This document shows positions 8,019 to 14,052 of a stretch of 14,052 bases of DNA, in pieces. The notes under the pieces are model-generated. The model was given only the letters and a program-made list of their open reading frames with translations, did no database searches and had not been told where the DNA came from. The DNA comes from Paracoccaceae bacterium (GTDB lineage Bacteria; Pseudomonadota; Alphaproteobacteria; Rhodobacterales; Rhodobacteraceae): assembly GCA_007134805.1 (NCBI GenBank), contig SLKB01000221.1, forward strand, positions 1-14,052, read 5' to 3'. Every line of letters begins with the position of its first letter. Within the stretch, counting starts at the first letter, position 1. The position numbers and the translations under genes are program-made.

Positions 8019-8041
8019 GCAATGCTCGCGAATAACTTCAT
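8015..8041 (-). other. possible leader mini-ORF before the ROK regulator
   Basis: ATG at 8041 (minus strand) opens an eight-residue frame, MKLFASIA, whose TGA overlaps the regulator's ATG. A TATTAT box (complement of 8050-8055) lies just upstream, at a distance that would place transcription start almost on this ATG. Translation could therefore be leaderless and feed the regulator, which lacks an obvious ribosome site. It may equally be chance. Confidence 0.25.
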
Positions 8042-8049
8042 GCCCTGAA

Positions 8050-8080
8050 ATAATAACGCTGAAACTTGCGGGTCAGGCAA
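8050..8080 (-). promoter_or_regulatory. weak candidate promoter of the ROK regulator gene
   Basis: On the minus strand, TTGCCT (complement of 8075-8080) and TATTAT (complement of 8050-8055) are 19 bases apart, longer than ideal. The -10-like box is good in this GC-rich setting. It faces away from the xylF promoter. Confidence 0.35.
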
Positions 8081-8123
8081 GGGAAATCCCGATGCGCCCG
8101 GGTAATCTGGATGAAATCTGTGG

Positions 8124-8153
8124 TTTGGCCCCAAATTTAATTTGACAGCCAAA
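8124..8153. promoter_or_regulatory. nested palindrome, candidate ROK (XylR) operator
   Basis: A perfect 13-base palindrome, CAAATT-T-AATTTG (8132-8144), is framed by TTTGGC (8124-8129) and GCCAAA (8148-8153), which are themselves inverted repeats with nearly the same centre. It is the most AT-rich stretch of the divergent region and overlaps the TTGACA box of the xylF promoter, a classic repressor position. TTTG/CAAA half-sites recall known XylR operators of Bacillus (family knowledge). Binding by the adjacent regulator is inference. Confidence 0.6.
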
Positions 8154-8169
8154 AAATATCTGACATCAT
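8142..8169 (+). promoter_or_regulatory. candidate sigma-70 promoter of xylFHGBA
   Basis: A perfect -35 box TTGACA (8142-8147) is followed after 16 bases by CATCAT (8164-8169), which matches four of six -10 positions. This would start transcription near 8176 and give a leader of about 50 bases. The -35 box lies inside the palindromic candidate operator. Confidence 0.55.
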
Positions 8170-8212
8170 TTGAGTCGCGAGGGGATGCAGGAGACATCCG
8201 CCCGCATCGTTC

Positions 8213-8220
8213 AGGGAGGA
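8213..8220 (+). promoter_or_regulatory. Shine-Dalgarno of xylF
   Basis: AGGGAGGA lies four bases before ATG 8225. It is one of the strongest ribosome sites in the window, in keeping with the high level needed for a periplasmic binding protein. Confidence 0.75.
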
Positions 8221-8224
8221 ACAC

Positions 8225-9250
8225 ATGACAAGACTTTTCGCCGCGGCAATCGCCGCGAGCCTGGGCTTCAGCACCACGGCCCTGGCGCAATCACTGACTG
8301 TGGGGGTCAGCTGGTCGAATTTCCAGGAAGAGCGCTGGCAGACCGACGAGGCCGCGATCCGCGCTGCGCTGGACGAGGCCGGGGCGGCCTATGTCTCGGC
8401 TGATGCGCAATCCTCCGCGTCCAAGCAATTGTCCGATATCGAGAGCCTCATCGCGCAGGGCGTCGACGCGCTGATCGTGCTGGCGCAGGATGCCGCCGCG
8501 ATCGGCCCGGCCGTGGAAGCCGCCGCTGATGAGGGCATTCCGGTCATCGCCTATGACCGCCTGATCGAGGATGATCGCGCCTTCTACCTCACCTTCGACA
8601 ATGTCGAGGTCGGGCGCATGCAGGCGCGTGCCGTGCTCGAACAGATGCCCAGCGGCAATTACGTGATGATCAAGGGCTCGCCCACCGATCCCAACGCCGA
8701 TTTCCTGCGCGGAGGCCAGCAGGAAGTCCTGCAGGATGCGATTGACGCGGGCGATATCACCATCGTGGGCGAGGCCTATACCGATGGCTGGCTGCCCGCG
8801 AACGCCCAGCGCAACATGGAACAGATCCTGACCGCGCAGGACAACATGGTCGATGCGGTCGTGGCCTCGAATGACGGTACCGCGGGCGGTGTCGTGGCCG
8901 CGCTGACCGCGCAGGGCATGGACGGCATCCCGGTCTCGGGCCAGGACGGCGATCATGCAGCCCTCAACCGCATCGCGCTGGGCACGCAGACAGTGTCAGT
9001 CTGGAAGGACGCGCGCGATCTGGGCCGCGCCGCCGCAGAGATTGCCGTGGAACTCGCGGGCGGAACCGCGATGCAGGATATCGAGGGCGCCGAGATGTGG
9101 ACCTCGCCCGCCGGCACCGAGATGGTGTCGCGCTTCCTCGAGCCAGTGCCGATCACGCGCGACAATCTCGATCTCGTCGTCGATGCGGGCTGGATCACCC
9201 AGGAGGCGCTCTGCCAGGGTGTAAGCGGCGGCCCGTCGCCCTGCGACTGA
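8225..9250 (+). CDS. xylF: D-xylose ABC transporter, periplasmic substrate-binding protein
   Basis: 341-residue sugar-binding protein of the periplasmic binding protein type I (CUT2) family. The signal peptide spans residues 1-21 (cleavage ALA-QS). The mature part starts LTVGVSWSNFQEERWQTDEAA, the typical XylF opening with its ligand-binding ERW segment. Further markers are IAQGVDALIVLAQDA (77-90), VIAYDRLI (107-114), the ligand-loop GSPTDPNA (151-158), DGWLPANAQ (187-195), VVASNDGTAGG (212-222) and VSGQDGD (237-243). Two C-terminal cysteines (330, 340) may form a disulfide. XylF binds xylose and delivers it to XylHG. It is the first gene of the xyl operon, preceded by a good promoter and ribosome site. 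A stem-loop after it may keep its mRNA in excess over xylHG. Confidence 0.95.
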   Translation: MTRLFAAAIAASLGFSTTALAQSLTVGVSWSNFQEERWQTDEAAIRAALDEAGAAYVSADAQSSASKQLSDIESLIAQGVDALIVLAQDAAAIGPAVEAAADEGIPVIAYDRLIEDDRAFYLTFDNVEVGRMQARAVLEQMPSGNYVMIKGSPTDPNADFLRGGQQEVLQDAIDAGDITIVGEAYTDGWLPANAQRNMEQILTAQDNMVDAVVASNDGTAGGVVAALTAQGMDGIPVSGQDGDHAALNRIALGTQTVSVWKDARDLGRAAAEIAVELAGGTAMQDIEGAEMWTSPAGTEMVSRFLEPVPITRDNLDLVVDAGWITQEALCQGVSGGPSPCD

Positions 9251-9268
9251 TCTGATCTGACCGACAAC

Positions 9269-9295
9269 GGGGGGCGCGGCCTTGCGCCGCCCCCC
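9269..9295 (+). terminator. xylF-xylH intercistronic stem-loop
   Basis: GGGGGGCG (9269-9276) pairs with CGCCCCCC (9288-9295) across an 11-base loop. There is no T-run, so full termination is unlikely. Such stem-loops after binding-protein genes usually protect the upstream mRNA or give partial termination, which suits the 97-base gap here. Confidence 0.5.
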
Positions 9296-9347
9296 GGAAC
9301 TCCGCCGCCATCGCGCGGCGCCCCTTGACATGCAAGGATCCCGGCCG

Positions 9348-10667
9348 ATGACGCATCACGACAGCTCCACCCCCGTGGCCCCGCCGCGTCCGCAAAAGGC
9401 CCCGCCGCGCCCGAAACTGATGGACACGCTGGAGCTTGACACGCGGCTTCTGGGCATGATCGGGGCCTTCATCCTAGTGGCGGTCGTGTTCAACCTGATG
9501 ACCGATGGCCGCTTCCTGACCCCGCGCAACATCTTCAACCTGACAATCCAGACTGTCAGCGTGGCAATCATGGCCACCGGCATGGTCTTTGTGATCGTCA
9601 CGCGCCATATCGACCTGTCGGTGGGCGCATTGCTCGCCACCTGCTCGGCCGTGATGGCAATGATGCAGACCGCCTGGCTGCCGCAATATCTGGGCCTGCC
9701 AATTGGCCACCCGATGATCCCCTGGCTCGCCATCGGCGCGGGCATCGTGACGGGCGCGGCGATCGGGGCGTTTCAGGGCTATCTGGCGGGCTACCTGCTG
9801 ATCCCGGCCTTCATCGTCACGCTGGGGGGCCTGCTGGTGTGGCGCAACACCGCCTGGTATCTGACCAATGGCCAGACCATTGGCCCGCTCGACAGCACCT
9901 TCCAGATCTTCGGCGGCATCAACGGCACCCTGGGCGAGTTCTGGTCCTGGGTGATCGGTATTCTCGCCACACTGGCCGCGCTCGCCGCGCTCTGGGCCAA
10001 GCGGCGCGACAAGCTGCGCCATGATTTCCCGGTCAAGCCGCTCTGGGCCGAGGCCGCGCTGGGCGCGATCATCGGGGGCGCGATCCTCGGCTTCATCGCG
10101 GTCCTCAACTCCTACCAGATCCCCGAGGCGCGCCTGCGCCGCAGTTTCGAAGCCCGCGGCGAGGTCATGCCCGAGGGCTACAGCGCCGCCTATGGCCTGC
10201 CGGTCTCGGTGCTGTTGCTGATCATCGTGGCCATCGTCATGACGGTGGTCGCGCGCAAGACCCGGCTGGGGCGCTATATCTTCGCCACCGGCGGCAACCC
10301 GCAGGCGGCCGAGCTGTCGGGCATCAACACGCGCCTGCTGACCGTCAAGGTCTTCGCGATCATGGGCGCGCTCTGCGCGATCTCGGCCGTGGTGGCCTCC
10401 GCGCGGCTGACCAATCATTCCAACGATATCGGCACGCTCGATGAGCTGCGCGTGATCGCGGCGGCGGTGATCGGGGGCACGGCGCTTGCGGGCGGGTTGG
10501 GCACGATCTACGGCGCGATCCTCGGCGCGCTGATCATGCAGTCGCTGCAATCGGGCATGGCGATGGTCGGGGTCGATGCGCCCTTGCAGAATATCGTCGT
10601 GGGCTCGGTGCTGGTGCTCGCCGTGCTGATCGACATCATCTATCGCCGCCGCACCGGGAAAGGATAG
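9348..10667 (+). CDS. xylH: D-xylose ABC transporter, permease
   Basis: 439-residue inner-membrane permease of the BPD_transp_2 (CUT2) family. ATG 9348 is chosen because AAGGA lies nine bases upstream; open codons before it are Arg/Pro-rich and overlap the stem-loop. A Pro-rich cytoplasmic start ([16 protein letters not shown]) precedes many hydrophobic helices. Family signatures include [34 protein letters not shown], the loop [36 protein letters not shown] (the cytoplasmic ATPase-coupling region) and [20 protein letters not shown] near the end. A long hydrophilic insertion between helices, around [17 protein letters not shown], fits XylH proteins, which are longer than ribose permeases. Two copies would pair with XylG. 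The gene stops four bases before xylG. Confidence 0.94.
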   Translation: MTHHDSSTPVAPPRPQKAPPRPKLMDTLELDTRLLGMIGAFILVAVVFNLMTDGRFLTPRNIFNLTIQTVSVAIMATGMVFVIVTRHIDLSVGALLATCSAVMAMMQTAWLPQYLGLPIGHPMIPWLAIGAGIVTGAAIGAFQGYLAGYLLIPAFIVTLGGLLVWRNTAWYLTNGQTIGPLDSTFQIFGGINGTLGEFWSWVIGILATLAALAALWAKRRDKLRHDFPVKPLWAEAALGAIIGGAILGFIAVLNSYQIPEARLRRSFEARGEVMPEGYSAAYGLPVSVLLLIIVAIVMTVVARKTRLGRYIFATGGNPQAAELSGINTRLLTVKVFAIMGALCAISAVVASARLTNHSNDIGTLDELRVIAAAVIGGTALAGGLGTIYGAILGALIMQSLQSGMAMVGVDAPLQNIVVGSVLVLAVLIDIIYRRRTGKG

Positions 10668-10671
10668 CGCC

Positions 10672-11418
10672 ATGACGCCACTTGTGGAAATGCGCAATAT
10701 CTCGATCGCCTTCGGCGGTGTGCAGGCGGTCGATGACGTCTCGATCGACCTTTACCCGGGCGAGGTCGTGGGGCTTCTGGGCCATAACGGGGCGGGCAAA
10801 TCGACGCTGATCAAGATCCTCTCGGGCGCCTACCGCGCCGATGAGGGCGAGATCCTGATCGACGGCAAGCCCGTCACGATCAACTCGCCCCGCGACGCGC
10901 GCGCGCAGAATATCGAGACGATCCACCAGACGCTCGCGCTCGCCGACAACCTGCCTGCGCCCGCCAACCTGTTCCTGGGGCGGGAATTGCGCACCATGTT
11001 CGGCTTTCTCGATGACAGCCGGATGGAGGCCGAGACCCGCAAGATCATGGCGCGCCTCAACCCCAACTTCAAGAAGATCGTCGATCCGGTCAGCGCGCTC
11101 TCGGGCGGGCAGCGCCAGTCGGTCGCGATCGCGCGCGCGGTCTATTTCAACGCCCGCATCCTGATCATGGACGAGCCCACCGCCGCACTCGGCGTGCATG
11201 AGACCAAGATGGTCGCCGATCTGATCATGGAGCTGAAGGCGCAGGGCCTCGGCATCTTCCTCATCAGCCATGACACGCGCGAGATGATGGCGCTGTGCGA
11301 CCGCGTCTCGGTGATGAAGAACGGCCAGCTCATCGGCACCGAGCGGGTCGAGGATGTGACCGAGGATGACATCCTGTCGATGATCATCATGGGCAAGAAG
11401 CCCGACAAGGCGGCGTGA
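10672..11418 (+). CDS. xylG: D-xylose ABC transporter, ATP-binding protein (single domain)
   Basis: 248-residue cytoplasmic ABC ATPase with all motifs in order: Walker [10 protein letters not shown] (37-45), Q-loop Gln86, signature LSGGQ (143-147), Walker B ILIMDEP (163-169) and H-loop His200. FLGRE (101-105) is typical of sugar-importing CUT2 ATPases. It has one nucleotide-binding domain, whereas E. coli XylG has two fused domains in about 510 residues; here two copies must dimerise. Single-domain versions are common in alphaproteobacterial sugar transporters, and no frameshift or lost second half is visible, since xylB starts at once. AAAGGA seven bases upstream supports ATG 10672. Its stop overlaps the start of xylB. 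Confidence 0.92.
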   Translation: MTPLVEMRNISIAFGGVQAVDDVSIDLYPGEVVGLLGHNGAGKSTLIKILSGAYRADEGEILIDGKPVTINSPRDARAQNIETIHQTLALADNLPAPANLFLGRELRTMFGFLDDSRMEAETRKIMARLNPNFKKIVDPVSALSGGQRQSVAIARAVYFNARILIMDEPTAALGVHETKMVADLIMELKAQGLGIFLISHDTREMMALCDRVSVMKNGQLIGTERVEDVTEDDILSMIIMGKKPDKAA

Positions 11419-12857
11419 TGTATCTGGGCCTCGATCTGGGCACGTCCGGCCTCAAGGGCCTGGTGATCGACGCGGACGGCGCGGCCGTGGCCGAGGCCAG
11501 CGCGCCCTTGAGCGTCGCGCGCCCGCATCCCGGCTGGTCCGAACAGGACCCCGCCGACTGGATCCGCGCGGCCGAGACTGTCCTGCGCGCGCTGGCCGCG
11601 CAGATCGACATGGGCGCGATCGCGGGCATCGGGCTGTCGGGCCAGATGCACGGGGCGACCGCGCTCGATTCGGCCGATCAGGTGCTGCGCCCCTGCATCC
11701 TGTGGAACGACACCCGCGCGCGCGATGCGGCAGCAGAACTCGATGCCGACCCGCACTTCCGCGAGATTTCGGGCAATATCGTCTTTCCCGGCTTCACCGC
11801 GCCCAAGCTCGTCTGGATGGCCCAGCATGAGCCCGTGCTTTTCGCGCGCGTGGCCAAGGTGCTGTTGCCCAAGGATTATCTGCGGCTGTGGCTCACGGGC
11901 GCGCATGTTGCCGAGATGTCGGACGCGGCCGGGACAAGCTGGCTCGATGTGGGCGCGCGCGACTGGTCGGACGCGCTGCTGACAGCCTCCGGCATGCGGC
12001 GCGATCAGATGCCCGAGCTGGTCGAGGGCTCAAGCCCATCGGGCGGGCTGCGCGCAGGGCTTGCGCAGGAATTCGGCCTTGCCCCTGGCATCCCGGTCGC
12101 GGGCGGGGCGGGAGACAATGCCGCAACCGCGATCGGGCTCGGCGTCGCGCAGGCAGGGCAGGGCTTCGTGAGCCTTGGCACCTCGGGCGTGCTCTTCGCC
12201 GCGACCGAGGGCTACGCCCCCGCCCCCGAGACTGCCGTGCACACATTCTGCCACGCGCTGCCCGGCACCTGGCACCAGATGGGCGTGATCCTCGCGGCGA
12301 CCGACGCGCTCAACTGGTTCGCGCAGATCGCCGGCACCTCCCCGGCCGATCTGACCCGCGCGCTTGGTCCCCTGCAGCCCCCCGGTCGCACGCTCTTCCT
12401 GCCCTATCTCGGCGGCGAGCGCACACCGCTCAACGACGCTTCCATCCGCGGCGCCTTCATCGGGCTCGACCATGCGACCGACCGCATGGCGGCGACGCGC
12501 GCGGTGCTTGAAGGCGTGGTCTTCGCGCTGAAGGATTGCCAGCAGGCGCTCGGCGCGACCGGCACGCGGCTTGACAGCCTGCTTGCCGCGGGCGGCGGCG
12601 CGCAATCGGATTACTGGCTCAAGGCACTCGCCACGGCGCTGGGGCTGCAGGTGCAGGCGCCGGCCGGGGACGGGCTGGGCGCGGCGCTCGGCGCGGCGCG
12701 CCTCGGGCTGATGGCGGCCACCGGCGCGGGCGTCGCGGCCATGCCACCCCCGCCCATTGCCCGCAGCTTCGACCCTGACCCCGCCCTGCGCGCGGCCTTT
12801 GACGCGGGCTACCAGCGCTACATCGCCGCGCGCACTGCCATCAAGGATCTGACATGA
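11418..12857 (+). CDS. xylB: xylulokinase
   Basis: 479-residue cytoplasmic FGGY-family kinase that turns D-xylulose into D-xylulose 5-phosphate, committing xylose carbon to the pentose phosphate pathway. It resembles E. coli XylB closely: [13 protein letters not shown] (1-13), [11 protein letters not shown] (35-45), [10 protein letters not shown] (72-81), ILWNDTRA (94-101), [10 protein letters not shown] (124-133), [11 protein letters not shown] (147-157), the catalytic motif GGAGDNAAT with Asp233, SLGTSGV, and [13 protein letters not shown] 11418 is preferred over GTG 11415 because AAGG (11407-11410) is then seven bases away. The choice adds or removes one residue only. It overlaps the xylG stop (TGATG) and its own TGA overlaps the ATG of xylA, so the three are translationally coupled. 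Confidence 0.95.
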   Translation: MYLGLDLGTSGLKGLVIDADGAAVAEASAPLSVARPHPGWSEQDPADWIRAAETVLRALAAQIDMGAIAGIGLSGQMHGATALDSADQVLRPCILWNDTRARDAAAELDADPHFREISGNIVFPGFTAPKLVWMAQHEPVLFARVAKVLLPKDYLRLWLTGAHVAEMSDAAGTSWLDVGARDWSDALLTASGMRRDQMPELVEGSSPSGGLRAGLAQEFGLAPGIPVAGGAGDNAATAIGLGVAQAGQGFVSLGTSGVLFAATEGYAPAPETAVHTFCHALPGTWHQMGVILAATDALNWFAQIAGTSPADLTRALGPLQPPGRTLFLPYLGGERTPLNDASIRGAFIGLDHATDRMAATRAVLEGVVFALKDCQQALGATGTRLDSLLAAGGGAQSDYWLKALATALGLQVQAPAGDGLGAALGAARLGLMAATGAGVAAMPPPPIARSFDPDPALRAAFDAGYQRYIAARTAIKDLT

Positions 12858-14052
12858 CCGACTATTTCGCAGGCATCCCCATCCTCGGCCATGCCGGCCC
12901 CGACAGCGACACCGATTTCGCCTTCCGCCACTACAACCCCGATGAGATCGTGCTCGGCCGGCGGATGGAGGACAATCTGCGCTTCGCCATCTGCTACTGG
13001 CACAATTTCGCCTGGCCCGGCACTGACCCGTTCGGCGGGCAGACCTTCCTGCGGCCCTGGTTTGGCGACACGATGGCCGACGCGAAGCACAAGGCCGATG
13101 CCGCGTTCGACATGTTCCGCATCCTGGGTGCGCCCTTCTTCTGTTTCCACGATGTCGATATCCGCCCCGAGGGGCAGGATTTTGCCGAAAACACCCGCAA
13201 TCTCGAAGAGATGACCGACTATCTGGCCGCGAAGATGGACGCCGGCGGCCCGAGGCTCCTGTGGGGGACAGCCAACCTCTTCAGCCATCGCCGCTACATG
13301 GCGGGGGCGGCCAGCAACCCCGATCCCGATGTCTTCGCCTTCGCCGCGGCAACCGTGAAGACCTGCATGGACGCGACCCACCGGCTCGGGGGCGAGAACT
13401 ATGTCCTCTGGGGCGGGCGCGAAGGCTATGAGACGCTGCTGAACACCGATCTCGCGCGCGAGGCCGATGCGATGGGCCGCTTCCTGTCGATGGTGGTCGA
13501 GTACAAGCACAAGCTCGGCTTCAAGGGCGCGATCCTGATCGAGCCCAAGCCGCAGGAACCCACCAAGCACCAGTATGATTACGATGTGGCGACCGTCTTC
13601 GGCTTCCTGCAGCGCTTCGGGCTGGAGAAGGAGGTCAAGCTCAATATCGAGCAGGGCCACGCGATCCTTGCAGGCCACAGTTTCGAGCATGAGATCGCGC
13701 TGGCGGCAGCGCTTGGCGTGTTCGGCTCGATCGACATGAACCGCAACGACTACCAGTCAGGCTGGGACACTGACCAGTTCCCCAACAATACCCCCGAGGT
13801 GGCGCTCGCATATTACGAGATCCTGCGCGCTGGCGGCTTCGTCACGGGCGGCACCAATTTCGACGCGAAACTCCGCCGCCAGTCGCTCGACCCCGAGGAT
13901 CTGATCCTTGCCCATGCGGGGGCCATGGATATCTGCGCGCGCGGCTTCAAGGCCGCCGCCAGGATGCTCGAGGATGGCAAGCTCGAGGCCGCGCGCGCAG
14001 CCCGCTATGCGAAATGGGACGCGCCCGAGGCGCAGGCGATGCTGCGCAGCGA
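12854..14052 (+). CDS. xylA: xylose isomerase (3' end outside window)
   Basis: The first 399 codons of a metal-dependent sugar isomerase, usually about 435-440 residues; the frame runs open to the window edge. It converts D-xylose to D-xylulose, supplying XylB. Active-site residues are present: His99 and Asp102 in FHDVDI, Glu230 in [16 protein letters not shown], Glu266 and His269 in LNIEQGHA, Asp294 in IDMNRND, Asp305 and Asp307 in WDTDQFPNN, and Asp337 in NFDAKLRR. These match the metal ligands and catalytic His of the long (class II) isomerases such as E. coli XylA. AAGGA six bases upstream, inside xylB, supports ATG 12854, which shares ATGA with the xylB stop. Confidence 0.97.
   Translation, partial: MTDYFAGIPILGHAGPDSDTDFAFRHYNPDEIVLGRRMEDNLRFAICYWHNFAWPGTDPFGGQTFLRPWFGDTMADAKHKADAAFDMFRILGAPFFCFHDVDIRPEGQDFAENTRNLEEMTDYLAAKMDAGGPRLLWGTANLFSHRRYMAGAASNPDPDVFAFAAATVKTCMDATHRLGGENYVLWGGREGYETLLNTDLAREADAMGRFLSMVVEYKHKLGFKGAILIEPKPQEPTKHQYDYDVATVFGFLQRFGLEKEVKLNIEQGHAILAGHSFEHEIALAAALGVFGSIDMNRNDYQSGWDTDQFPNNTPEVALAYYEILRAGGFVTGGTNFDAKLRRQSLDPEDLILAHAGAMDICARGFKAAARMLEDGKLEAARAARYAKWDAPEAQAMLRS

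Noticed and set aside
6519..8048. Open frame of about 500 codons on the plus strand opposite the ROK regulator
   Set aside because: Its composition is Arg/Pro/His-rich shadow translation, while the minus strand encodes an intact ROK protein.
9474..10697. Antisense open frame opposite xylH
   Set aside because: Its His/Asp/Arg-rich translation is the mirror of hydrophobic membrane codons, with no independent evidence.
12818..13690. Antisense open frame opposite xylA
   Set aside because: Complementary to highly conserved xylose isomerase codons; it shows no start signal or motif.

Overview
This GC-rich window (about two-thirds G+C by eye) looks like chromosomal DNA of an alphaproteobacterium, most likely a Rhodobacterales (Rhodobacteraceae/Paracoccaceae) species. 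The basis is codon use, the single-ATPase-domain form of the xylose transporter, the ROK-type xylose regulator and the style of the xylose isomerase. No rRNA, tRNA, CRISPR array, transposase or phage gene is visible. The nearest thing to a mobile or repeated element is an imperfect inverted repeat in one intergenic gap.

Region 1 (1-1906, + strand) is the end of a glycerol catabolic operon. It holds the C-terminus of glycerol-3-phosphate dehydrogenase (glpD, cut by the window start) and an intact glycerol kinase (glpK), followed by a plausible terminator. Region 2 (2078-2758, +) is a GntR/FCD-family regulator of unknown target.

Region 3 (2778-6720) is an exported-protein block. It contains a small cysteine-rich secreted protein of unknown function (-), a divergent di-haem cytochrome c peroxidase/MauG-like protein (+), and, convergent with the latter, a secreted CRTAC1-type FG-GAP/ASPIC repeat protein (-). 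The 317-base gap between the convergent genes holds a nested imperfect inverted repeat of about 225 bp.

Region 4 (6717-14052) is a complete-looking D-xylose locus. A ROK-family repressor gene (xylR-like, -) is divergent from xylF-xylH-xylG-xylB-xylA (+; xylA is cut by the window end). XylFHG import xylose, XylA isomerises it to xylulose and XylB phosphorylates it to xylulose 5-phosphate for the pentose phosphate pathway. The divergent region carries an AT-rich nested palindrome overlapping a TTGACA box, the expected place for a repressor operator.

The metabolic genes are ordinary and well recognised. The less ordinary parts are these: the CRTAC1 gene is translationally coupled to the xylose repressor, the MauG-like protein has a His where Met or Tyr usually ligates the second haem, the secreted Cys-rich protein is unknown, and the intergenic inverted repeat is unexplained. 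I see no convincing evidence of a wholly new multi-gene system. The peroxidase/CRTAC1/Cys-rich trio is the best candidate for one.
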